From Peptostreptococcus russellii (GTDB taxonomy: Bacteria > Bacillota > Clostridia > Peptostreptococcales > Peptostreptococcaceae): a DNA stretch of 64,000 nucleotides. Positions 44,579-53,700 of the stretch are shown piece by piece; position 1 is the stretch's first letter, and each line of letters starts with the position of its first letter. Below the pieces are notes generated by a model, which had not been told where the DNA came from, ran no database searches, and saw only the letters and a list, made by a program, of their open reading frames with translations. The DNA lies in NCBI RefSeq assembly GCF_003012055.1, contig NZ_JYGE01000002.1:62001-126000 (forward strand), read 5' to 3'. The position numbers and the translations under genes were made by a program.

Positions 44579-44634
44579 TGGTTTAAGTAAACCATTGACA
44601 ACCATTTCGTATTATGGTATAGTTAAACCATAAT
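44579..44634 (+). promoter_or_regulatory. Promoter flanked and overlapped by inverted-repeat operators
   Basis: A near-perfect promoter, TTGACA (44595-44600), 17 bp, TATAGT (44618-44623). Inverted repeat TGGTTTA-AG-TAAACCA (44579-44594) abuts the -35, and ATTATGGT-N8-ACCATAAT (44611-44634) covers the -10. Both share the half-site TGGT/ACCA, so one dimeric repressor could bind twice and shut the promoter. No regulator gene is adjacent. Confidence 0.75.
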
Positions 44635-44676
44635 CAAAAAGTTTATTCTATTTAACTAAATTTAGGAGGGAATTGT

Positions 44677-46344
44677 ATGGGAAATGAAAATGTTAATGAA
44701 GTAATAAATATTCTAAGAGAAAAAGCAAGTGCAGGAAATTATATTTTTGAATTTGTAATTAATTATTATTTAAGTAGAAAGTTAGAAACCCACTCTTTTG
44801 ATCAAATCCTAGAAAAATTTGAAGATGAAAATATTAAATATAATTTAAGAGCTATTTATGAAGGGGATAATAATTATAGAAAAGGATTTGATAATCTTAA
44901 AGATTTCACATTGGATGAAATTATTGAAATTATTGCAGAACTTTCTGAGTTTACTGGTAGAAGAGGAGAAGGAGAAAATACTACAGTAAAGTCAATTATT
45001 GATTTATCCTTAGAGCTTTTAAACTTAGAGAAAGAAGATAGATTATTAGATGTGGGCTCAGGAGTTGGGACAACATTGCTAGAAGCATCTAAAATATCTA
45101 ATATTTCCGGGATTGAAATCAATCCAGAGAATTATATGCTATCATGCATTTTACTTGACCTATTTGATTTGTCAGTAGAAAAGATGATGCATAAGGATGT
45201 CTTTACCTATGATTTAAAAAAATTTAATGCTAATAAAGTTTTTATGAATATGCCTATGAATTTGAAAATGTCAGGGAAAAAATTAGAAGATGTTTTAAAA
45301 TTAAAATTTGATAAGTCAACTTACAAAAACCATATTAAATTTATTGATTCATCTTGGGTTTTTGCCCTAGATATTATTGAAAATACGGGATATGAGAAGT
45401 TTGTAATGCTTGTAAATGGAAATCCTCTTTATAGTGATATTCATCAAGATGTAAGAAAAATATTGATTGATGAAGGAAAGGTTGAAGCAGTTATAGCATT
45501 GCCTAGCAACTTATTAGCCTATACAGCTGTTCCTATATACCTAGTTGTATTTAGTCATAATAATGAAAGTATAAGATTTGTTGATGCAACAAATCTTTAT
45601 TCAGATAGTAAATATAGGCATACAATGGAAAAGAAACATATTGAGAAAATTATAAGTGCATTAGGAGAGGATTCTAATATTAGCAAGACCGTGGAAGATA
45701 AGAAATTAGAAGAAGAGGATTTTACCCTTGATCCATTAAGATATACAATGCCAGAATTTCCTTTTGAGGAAAGTATAGAATTAAAAGATGTAGTTAAATC
45801 CATTAATAGGGGTCACACTATTAGCAAGAAAGACTTAGATGAGATGACATCAGTTCAGCCAACAAATTATCAATACTTGATGCTGCAAAACTTTCAAGAT
45901 GGCATATTAGATGAAAACTTACCATATTTAAAAGATTTAGATGAAACTTATGAAAGATATTTATTAAAGGATAATTCTATCATAATTTCTAGATTATCAC
46001 CTTTTAAAATAGGTTCAGTTGATAAGCTTAAAACAAAAGTGCTGGCCAATGGGAATTTATTCTTTTTAGAAATTAATGAAGATAAAATCAATAAAGATTT
46101 TTTGACAGCCTATTTGCAAAGTAGAATAGGTTTAAAAGAAATAGAAAAATATGCTAAGGGCTCTACCATGAAAACAATTAGTATAAGGGATCTTGAAAAA
46201 GTTAAAATTCCCAAAATTAGTATGGAGAAACAAATTGAGATTGGAGAGAATTTTGTCCTATTAAATTCGGAATTTAAAGCCATTAAGAAAAGAGCTGAAG
46301 AAATAGCAAAAGAAAGATTGAACATATTTGAAGGAGGTATATAA
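44677..46344 (+). CDS. Fused N6-DNA-methylase-like / specificity-like protein with degenerate catalytic motif
   Basis: 555 residues. The N-terminal ~100 are helical. A Rossmann domain follows with SAM motif I LLDVGSGVG (123-131) and GIEINPENYML. Where N6-adenine methylases have NPP(F/Y), this protein has NMPM (191-194), so catalysis is doubtful. From about 365 on it resembles half of a type I specificity subunit: an ELKDVVKSINRG opening, a recognition domain, then a conserved-helix end (EKQIEIGENFVLLNSEFKAIKKRAEEIAKERL). It is a fusion of HsdM-like and half-HsdS-like parts. It shares a base with the next start (TAATG), so the two are translated together. The promoter has operator repeats, and a type I hsdM remnant lies 650 bp downstream. 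It may be a DNA-sensing or regulatory module rather than a modifier (inference). Confidence 0.7.
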   Translation: MGNENVNEVINILREKASAGNYIFEFVINYYLSRKLETHSFDQILEKFEDENIKYNLRAIYEGDNNYRKGFDNLKDFTLDEIIEIIAELSEFTGRRGEGENTTVKSIIDLSLELLNLEKEDRLLDVGSGVGTTLLEASKISNISGIEINPENYMLSCILLDLFDLSVEKMMHKDVFTYDLKKFNANKVFMNMPMNLKMSGKKLEDVLKLKFDKSTYKNHIKFIDSSWVFALDIIENTGYEKFVMLVNGNPLYSDIHQDVRKILIDEGKVEAVIALPSNLLAYTAVPIYLVVFSHNNESIRFVDATNLYSDSKYRHTMEKKHIEKIISALGEDSNISKTVEDKKLEEEDFTLDPLRYTMPEFPFEESIELKDVVKSINRGHTISKKDLDEMTSVQPTNYQYLMLQNFQDGILDENLPYLKDLDETYERYLLKDNSIIISRLSPFKIGSVDKLKTKVLANGNLFFLEINEDKINKDFLTAYLQSRIGLKEIEKYAKGSTMKTISIRDLEKVKIPKISMEKQIEIGENFVLLNSEFKAIKKRAEEIAKERLNIFEGGI

Positions 46345-46865
46345 TGCTTCTGGATAATGAGTTGAAAATCGATATTGCTTCTGATGCAACAAAAATAGTA
46401 ATGAAAAGGATTATTAGTGCTAGATCCATTAGTGAGTTGAGAGCTTATCTAAAATCAATAGGGCTTGAGGAATTAACTCCAGAGATAGATAATTTCCAGC
46501 CTAATGGTGATATTTATATATTAGGAGATTTGAGTATTAAAGATAATATTGTCTATCAAATATTTAAAGACTTAAGTATAGATGTTAATAGAGTAAAAAT
46601 AGTAAAAGGATATAATGAGTTTAAGACTTATAATTTCAATAGATTTCAACATGATTATTCAGTAAGACTAATTTTCGTAGGACCAATGCCCCATTAAACA
46701 CAAGATAAGGGTGATTATTCAAGCATTATTTCAAGAATGGAGCAGGAAGAGGGTTTTCCTAAAATTGTAAGGCTTGGTGTAGAAGGTAATTTAAAAGTTA
46801 CTAAAACAAACCTTAAAGAGGCTGTAATCAAAGAGATAGAATCTAATTATTTAGATACAAATTAA
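46344..46865 (+). pseudogene. Partner gene of the methylase-like protein, interrupted by a stop codon
   Basis: The frame opens at ATG 46344 (overlapping the previous TAA), runs 117 codons, meets TAA at 46695-46697, and then stays open in the same frame for 55 more codons to TAA 46863-46865. The two parts read as one protein of about 173 residues: ...IFVGPMPH-stop-TQDKGDYSSIISRMEQEEGFP. An AAA-to-TAA change would restore it. Not recognised; it looks like an alpha/beta protein (GDIYILGDLSIKDN, then a GPMPH loop). It depends on the upstream gene for translation. It could be true decay, an assembly error, or read-through. Confidence 0.6.
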
Positions 46866-46994
46866 CATGCTAGGAAATTTTTAGAATAAAAACTTACAAA
46901 ATATTTACTTATTTAATTTTATTTCCCAAGATAAATACCTAAAAGACAATAGTTTTGATAAAATAGAGTTAATAATATAGGAGGTTATTTATAT

Positions 46995-47123
46995 ATGAAT
47001 GAAAGAAATAGATATAAGCAAACAGGAATAAATGTACAACAAAAAGCAAATATGATTTGGAATATAGCAGATATACTTAGAGGACTTTATAAACCTCATG
47101 AATATCCCTATGTGTTAGGATAG
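46995..47123 (+). pseudogene. hsdM: Type I restriction-modification methylase gene (hsdM), truncated N-terminus
   Basis: Only 42 codons remain: after a short basic start, KANMIWNIADILRGLYKPHEY is the classic N-terminal signature of type I HsdM (IADxLRGxYKPHEY). Then the frame ends at TAG 47121, right where the IS3-type element begins. TAGGAGG lies ahead of the ATG, so the gene was once functional. The rest of hsdM, and hsdS/hsdR, are not seen in this window. They were either lost or moved to the far side of the inserted block. Confidence 0.85.
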
Positions 47124-47124
47124 T

Positions 47125-48785
47125 TGTCGTATAGAAAAAAATAATGTATAATAGAAATATGACAATAACCTAAGGAGAATGATTATGTCTAAAACTAAAA
47201 AGAAAAGAAGCTATACCGAAGAATTTAAAACCTCTGTTCTTCAAAAATTAGAAGAACCTAATAATACAATAACAAGTCTTTCTGATGAATTAGGGGTTCC
47301 TAGACCCACCATATATCAATGGATTAAGAAAGCTGAAGCAGATAATATGAAAGTTTCAATTAATCATAAAGTTACCAGCAAATGGACTTCAGAAGATAAA
47401 TTTCATGTAGTACTTGAAACATCAACCTTTTCAGAAACAGAACTAGCAGAATACTGCAGAAGAAAAGGAATTTATGTTGATGAAGTGAAAATGTGGAGAA
47501 ATCAATGCCTTAAGGCTAATGAAGAAGCAAAAGAAGATCCAAAGGAACTTAAAGAATCTTTAAAGGCTGAAAAGGATTTAAATAAAGAACTGGAGAGAGA
47601 ACTTAGGCGTAAAGATAAGGCATTAGCTGAAACAGCTGCATTACTAGTATTAAGAAAAAAAGCAAACGCGATTTGGGGGGACCCCGAGGAAGAATGATCA
47701 GCGACTCAGATCGCGTAACAGCAGTAATGCTGATCAATGAAGCAAGGGAAAATGGTGCTAGATTGAAACCCGCCTGTGATGAACTAAACATCAGTGAGAG
47801 AACTTATCAAAGATGGACTGCACAGGGCATCAGTGAAGATAAAATAAAGAAAGACCAAAGGCCATTAATAGAAAGGCCAACCCCTAAAAACAAACTAACC
47901 GAAGCAGAAAGAAAAGAAATAATTAAAGTAGTCAATAACCCTGAATATGCTGATTTAGCACCATCACAAATAGTACCTAAATTGGTCGATGAAGGTAAAT
48001 ATTTAGCATCAGAATCAACAATCTATAAAATTCTAAGGGAAGAAAAAATGAATGCTCACAGGGGCAGAACCAGCCACCAGTAAAAAGGGAACCGCCAACA
48101 CATATAGCAACAGCCCCAAATGAAGTTTGGACTTGGGATATAACCTGGTTAAATGGATTTATCAAAGGACAGTTTTACAAGCTTTATTTAATAATAGACA
48201 TGTTCAGCAGACTAATAGTGGCTTATGAAGTTTGGGAAGAAGAAAAAGCTGAACATGCAGAGTATCTAATTAGGAAGGCCACATTATCACAAGGAACAGC
48301 AGGGAAGCCATTGGTATTACATTCAGACAATGGCAGTCCTATGAAGGCAGCAACCTTCCAGGCTACACTGGAAAAACTAGGAGTGCAGAGTTCCTTTTCA
48401 AGACCCAGAGTAAGCAATGATAATCCTTACTCAGAAGCACTTTTCAAAACAATGAAATATAGACCTAAATATCCCTTCAAAGGCTTTAGAGGCCTAGAAG
48501 AAGCTAGAATTTGGGTAGAAAAGTTTGTAAATTGGTATAACAAAATCCATCTGCACAGCGGAATCAAATTCATAACTCCATACCAAAGACACTATGGCCT
48601 AGATAAAGAAATTATGAGAAAGCGCCAACAAACCTATGAAAAAGCCAAAGCAAAACATCCAGAAAGATGGTCAAAAGGCATCAGAGACTGGACATTACCT
48701 GAATATGTATCGCTTAACCCTATTGACGAGGAGGAAGAAAATGGCTTATTACACAGAAGCAATTTCTTTTTTTTATATTCCGGCA
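47125..48785 (+). mobile_element. IS3-family insertion sequence (defective)
   Basis: Two overlapping transposase frames of IS3 type lie between a left end TGTCGTATAGAAAAAAA (47125) and a right end whose complement begins TGCCGGAATATAAAAAAAA (48785). The ends match imperfectly and no clear target duplication is found, so boundaries are tentative, especially the right one. The element cut hsdM and forms the left border of the higher-G+C block. Confidence 0.65.
47179..47697 (+). CDS. IS3-family transposase OrfA
   Basis: 172 residues with a helix-turn-helix of the Transposase_8 type at the start (EEFKTSVLQKLEE...LSDELGVPRPTIYQWIKKAEAD), a second HTH-like part and a C-terminal leucine/lysine coiled coil (LKAEKDLNKELERELRRKDKALAETAALLVLRKK). 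It binds the element's ends. A run of seven As followed by G (47655-47662) in the last part is a typical -1 slippery site that would fuse OrfA with OrfB. AAGGAGAATGATT precedes the ATG. Confidence 0.88.
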   Translation: MIMSKTKKKRSYTEEFKTSVLQKLEEPNNTITSLSDELGVPRPTIYQWIKKAEADNMKVSINHKVTSKWTSEDKFHVVLETSTFSETELAEYCRRKGIYVDEVKMWRNQCLKANEEAKEDPKELKESLKAEKDLNKELERELRRKDKALAETAALLVLRKKANAIWGDPEEE

Positions 48786-48841
48786 GAGCAGGAATGTATC
48801 AGCACTCACGAAGTGAGGGCGCGGCTTGGCATCGAAGATGA
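47673..48841 (+). pseudogene. IS3-family transposase OrfB (rve integrase), frameshifted
   Basis: The N-terminal part (47673-48083) carries the HTH_21-like region and ends at TAA 48081. In the frame starting by 48074 the protein resumes with PPVKREPPTH and the rve catalytic core: first Asp in VWTWDITWL, second in LVLHSDNGSP, and the Glu in NDNPYSEALFKTMKYRP. All three DDE residues exist, but a one-base slip around 48060-48074 separates them from the N-terminus. The open frame runs on to 48841, past the putative IS end, which suggests the native right end was lost or altered. Confidence 0.85.
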
Positions 48842-49084
48842 CATTCTAAGGGGATTGGGGATGTGCCTCCAACAAGCAAAATGCGCCCGTGTACGTACGG
48901 GGGCACTGCTTGCCAATTTGTGAAGCAACAATAATTAGCAGTATAAACACTAAAAATATGGTAAAAGTGATGGATTTTCGGGGTGGTGGCATAAGAAATT
49001 TGTGTGAAAAATAGAAAATAAGAACGATGACTGAAATTTATTGACTTTGAAGAAAAACTTTGATATAAAAAGGGCAAAATAACA
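48786..49084. other. Gene-free stretch of foreign composition
   Basis: G+C-richer than the genome to about 48925, with small palindromes such as CTCAC-GAA-GTGAG (48804-48816) and CCCGTGTACGTACGGG. I see no convincing gene; it probably belongs to the acquired block. Confidence 0.5.
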
Positions 49085-49237
49085 GTAAAGGAAATAAATC
49101 AGGGAATTGAACAGATAAATAATGTTGTACAGTCAAATGCAGTAACATTTGAGAAATGTGTAGCTTTCAGTCAGGAAATAAGTAGCGAAGCAGAAAGTCT
49201 GCGTGAAATGATCAGGAAATTTAAAGTTGCAGAATAA
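49085..49237 (+). pseudogene. C-terminal remnant of a methyl-accepting chemotaxis protein
   Basis: A 50-codon open stretch without a start reads VKEINQGIEQINNVVQSNA...SQEISSEAESLREMIRKFKV and stops at TAA 49235. This is the typical last segment of chemotaxis receptors (heptad coiled coil ending in the RFK-like tail). The remainder is missing, so it was carried along as a fragment on the incoming DNA. Confidence 0.8.
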
Positions 49238-49289
49238 AATGATATAGATGTCTAAGGATGTCATATATATACAGAAAGGGACTTACATT

Positions 49290-49886
49290 ATGGATACAGG
49301 CATACGCAAATTGGTTAATGAAATAGCTGCAGAAGATTTAATAGAATTATTTGCACCAAGTATGGATGATTATCTTTACATTATGAATTTGCAGAAAAAC
49401 ACTTTCAGAATTTCACAGATAGCAGTGGATAGTTTTATGATGTCAGGTAATTCTTTTGATGATGCAGTCAACAGTTTTCAGCTTTTTGTATATAAAGAAG
49501 ACCGCTCTATGATCGCGGAAGATTTACAGCATATAATAGAAGGAAAAGAAAAGGATCATAATCTGTATTACAGATGGCTTGATAAAAACGGAATGCCAGT
49601 ATGGATTAATTGTCGTGGAAAAGTCGTTGATGATAAAGATGGAAAACCTCATTATCTTATAGGATGTGTGAATGAAATAGGAAATACCCCGAAAGCAGAT
49701 AATATCAGTGGACTTTTAGGCGAAAGGGAATTGCGCTCATATATTTCTTCCTATGAAAAGATTGGTCGGTTATTAAATACTTACTGTTGCAGGTATTTAA
49801 TATGGAAATTGCGAAAGCCGTATAAGTTAAAAGAAAAAGAGATTTCCGACAAAATTATTGATGGTAAACATAGACAAGATGGGTAA
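49290..49886 (+). pseudogene. Truncated PAS-GGDEF signalling protein (N-terminal part only)
   Basis: About 198 residues. The PAS domain (about 20-140) ends in WINCRGKVVDDKDGKPHYLIGCVNEIG. Next comes the linker and opening of a GGDEF domain (DNISGLLGERELRSYISS), after which the sequence changes to an unrelated basic tail and stops. The GGDEF active site is absent, so no cyclic-di-GMP synthesis is possible. GAAAGGG at 49274-49280 fits the ATG at 49290; an ATG at 49248 is also in frame. Its end overlaps the sortase gene start. Its style resembles Lachnospiraceae proteins (impression only). Confidence 0.65.
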
Positions 49887-50691
49887 TAAAAAAAATAATA
49901 GATATCAAAAATCAAAGGCGGTTCGAAGCTGCATCTTTGGAACAATGGATAAGGTTATTATTGGAATATGTGTCTTCTGTATCCTGCTTTCAGGGGCGGG
50001 TATCTGGTATGGAACGCTTGATTATTTCAAAGCGGAAGAGACCTATGGTGATCTTCAGCAATATATTACTCTAGTGGATGAAACATTGCCGGATGCTGTT
50101 AAAGATCAGACGTATTACATTGACTGGAAAAGCCTGCGGGCGATAAATCCGGATGTTGTTGCGTGGGTGAAGATTCCGGGTACAGTGGTGGATTATCCGA
50201 TCGTACAGACCAAGGATAATCAGTATTATTTAAAAAGGGCTTTTGATGGAAAAAAGAATTCCTGCGGAACAATTTTTATGAATGCGTATAACCGCATGGA
50301 TTTTTCCGACTATAACACAGTTCTTTACGGACATAACATGAAGAATGGCAGTATGTTTGCAGTGATCAATAAATATAAGGAAGCAGCATTTTATGAAGAT
50401 CATAAGGAAGTTTGGCTGTTCACACCGTACTGGGAGAGAAAATACCGGATCATATCTGTGCATAAAGCTACGGATGCATCTGAAACATATACAGTGGAGT
50501 TTGGAGACAGATATGCTGAGCACGTGACAAAAGAAGCGTCTATGTCTATATATGATACCGGTAATGGTTACAATGTAGATCTTCCAATGATTACACTGTC
50601 TACCTGTACAGGAAATGGGTTATTGGAGCGGATGGTTCTTATATGCCAGCCGGTATATGAAACGAAACTTAATCCGTTTATGCAGGATTAA
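49861..50691 (+). CDS. Class B-type sortase of the pilus locus
   Basis: About 276 residues: a cytosolic basic start, one membrane anchor (about 30-52), then a sortase domain. The catalytic residues are His in VLYGHNMKNG, Cys in TLSTCTGNG and Arg in LLERMVL. The long insertion between the TLSTC block and the strands, and motifs such as AWVKIPGTVVDYPIVQTKDNQYYL, are class B features. Class B sortases anchor special substrates or, in some streptococci, polymerise pili. It heads the pilus cluster and precedes the giant adhesin gene by about 100 bp. The start is uncertain: TTG 49858, ATG 49861 and ATG 49879 are all in frame and none has a strong ribosome site. The 3' end lies within a large hairpin. 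Confidence 0.88.
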   Translation: MVNIDKMGNKKNNRYQKSKAVRSCIFGTMDKVIIGICVFCILLSGAGIWYGTLDYFKAEETYGDLQQYITLVDETLPDAVKDQTYYIDWKSLRAINPDVVAWVKIPGTVVDYPIVQTKDNQYYLKRAFDGKKNSCGTIFMNAYNRMDFSDYNTVLYGHNMKNGSMFAVINKYKEAAFYEDHKEVWLFTPYWERKYRIISVHKATDASETYTVEFGDRYAEHVTKEASMSIYDTGNGYNVDLPMITLSTCTGNGLLERMVLICQPVYETKLNPFMQD

Positions 50692-50703
50692 GTTTCGTTT
50701 CAT
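50657..50703. repeat. 19-bp perfect inverted repeat at the sortase stop codon
   Basis: ATGAAACGAAACTTAATCC (50657-50675) pairs exactly with 50685-50703 around a 9-nt loop; the TAA stop (50689-50691) is inside the right arm. There is little T-run, so it may attenuate or protect rather than fully terminate transcription toward the adhesin gene. Confidence 0.85.
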
Positions 50704-50787
50704 AAAATGAGTATAGGATAAAGAAATATAATGGGAAGATCATCGGGAATGCGATTGCAATAAAAGTATAAATTAGGGAGTTTGTTT

Positions 50788-53700
50788 ATGAAGAAAAAAA
50801 GAAAAATCAAAAACAGAATGATTGCAACAATATTATGCGTGGCTATCTTGTTTTCGCAGGTGCATATTGTGTATGCTGCAGATTTACAGATATCGGATAG
50901 CAACACTGATCAGGTTACAGTTTCTTATGAGGATGATATGGAGCATGAAGGAAATGCAGACATAGAATTTACTGCCGCTCCTTCGGAGAAAACAAATGAA
51001 GAACTGGATAATACCGATGTAAAGGTACCCGATATAAATAAAGATACAGAATCAAAAAAAGATGAGGTAAAAACATCTGAAGAAGGCATAAAAGCAGAGA
51101 CGACAGAGAATATAGATACGTATTATAAGGATGACAAGATATGCATTTATAATTATGATCAATTAAAGCAGATCGGTTCAGATGCCTATATATATACCGG
51201 TGATAAGGATGGAGAAATCGGGTCTGGAGAGGTAGTAAAGAGTGAAGGCACAGAGCTGAAATACGGAGCAGATGCTCAGTACAGTTTGATGAATGACATT
51301 CAGATAAGCTCTAAACAGATCTGGACAGTGCCAGATTCCTTTACCGGAACGATTACAGGGACAGAAATAGAAGAAAATGAAATACCTACTCTGTACGACA
51401 AAGATACGGATACGATCTACCTATATAATCCATATCAGTTAATGGTACTTGCTCAGGAAGAGTCTGAAACTGAACCAGTCATGTCGTTGGACTATGATGC
51501 ACCGCAGTTTGGTATGGGACAGATGATCTATCCGGATGGAGAGGATCAGGAGTATCTGACTTATGCCAAGTCACATAAGTATGTACTGTCGCAGAAATTT
51601 AATTCGGATAAACCGGAACTGGTGGCAGATCAGTTGACAGAAAAAACGGCGACTGGAGTTCAATGGCTGGATGGTGAGCATGCTGACGGAAGAACAAAAC
51701 CGGGACAGTTATATGTTGAAGTTTCCGGTAAGAAATATATTTTGATTGGAAATGAGTCACAGCTGCGGGCGATTGGAAGCAATAAGAGCGTGACTCCGAG
51801 ACTATATGTCTATTACAGCCCAGGGTTGGTAAGTGGATTATTTGGTGGGGAACCTTTCTACACACCATACTATCCAGGTGATGCGGATCTTGGACTTGAT
51901 GCTGTTGCAACAGAAGGTGCAACAACACATTGGACAATAACCGGGCAAAAGCCAGATTCAGTAATAGGTGATAATTCTTATCTATATTATAAAGATAATG
52001 GTAAGTATAAGCTGGCAGATGTCGATTTGACAAGCAATGGTATTGTTACAGGGCTGTTGGAGGGAGTAGGAGGACTGTTAGGAACATTATTGGGCGGTCT
52101 TACAGTAGGAACTGGTAGTTTGTGTGGCGTTAACGACCAAGGGTTACCTGACAATGAAACAGCAAGCTTGACGAAGTTAAAGCAAGAATACGGTGGTCTG
52201 AAATATTCCTCCAACGCGAATTATATTATTTTCCGTGATATTGATTTATCAAAAGAAGGAATAAATTCCAATAAAGAAGATGATCGCTGGACTCCACTCA
52301 GGGTATCGGGTGATATCATCGGTGCAAAGTTAGCGGAAGGACAGACGATACTCACAGATGGGAATTCGATTCTGGCAACCGGAAGACCTGTGATCTCCAA
52401 TATTAATATAAATCAGACTGAGGAAATGGATAGTACGAAGTATATGGGAGTCGGTTTCTTCGGAACGATAACAAACGAGATCAACGTAAATAATGTCGGT
52501 ATCAGTGCAGGAACGGTAAAAGTATCCAACATTGAATTAAAAAATGTGGATGTTAAAAATAATACGAATAAACACAAAAACACACAGACATTACTCAGTG
52601 GGTTAACATCCGGACTAGGATGGCTGGTTGGAAGTGTTGTTGATGTACTGGTAGGTATTTTGACTATTGGTCAGGTGCAATTAAGTCTAAAAGATGTTTT
52701 ATCAGCCCTGTTGAATGCCAGAGCAACAGATCCAACGCTCTATGCGACGGGAGCTTTTGCAGGAAGAGTAGTCGGTGACGTTGTTATTGAGAACTGTGAT
52801 GTAACAGGAAGCATCTCAGTTTCAAATATCAATGAACGGACAGGCGGATTTGTCGGATATGCGGAAGGTGTCACTCAGTATGAGGGATTATCAGAAGCTT
52901 TGGGTCTGACTGTAGATATCCTGTCTTCCTTATTAAATGCGATACCTGGACTTGGACTTGGCGATCTGATCACAATTCTTTTGAATAATGCACTGGATGT
53001 TAGCAGCCTGATTCCGACTGGATACAAAAATGTCACCATACAAAACTGTCATGTAGATGGTCTGACTGGAACAATCGGAAATATAGATAAGAATTTTGCC
53101 GGAGGATTTGCCGGACAACTGGTTGGAACCAAAGTATTTGACTGCTCGGTAAAAAACAGTACTTATACCGTTAATACCAAGGAATATGGCGGAGGCTTTG
53201 CCGGAATTGGCAGAGATGCCGATATCAAAGGAACTCTAACAGAAATAGGAATTGACCTGATCCGTGTAATGCAGCCGCAAAGTCTGCTGATGGGTTGTGA
53301 CCTTACAGACTGCAATACTACTGTCGCAGGTGAGAATTATCAAGGCGGCATTACAGGTGCTCTGACAAACAGTTACGCGATCAATTGTGGTGCAAGCGGA
53401 AGTATTTCAGTGAAAGCAACAGGCAGCTATGCAGGAGGAGCTGTTGGTACGGCAACCGTCGGTTGGGTTACTAACCTTGGAAAAGATGAAGTATCTGATC
53501 CAAGTCTCTTAAAGACAGTAGGAGAATTGCTTACAGAACTTTTGTCCAGTGATTCTGAAAAGGCAGGAATGCTGCTTTCCCTTACTGGTATCGCACCATC
53601 TGCAATCCTTGGATGCAATATGAATTGCTCGGCAATCTCAGTAGAAGCTGGAAAAAGCTATGCAGGTGGTATTCTGGGTGGTGGCGATGGTGTCTATCTT

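Noticed and set aside
48799-49077. Minus-strand ORF of 92 codons after the IS3 element
   Set aside because: No ribosome site or recognisable domain; part overlaps the G+C-rich leftover segment and part AT-rich noise.
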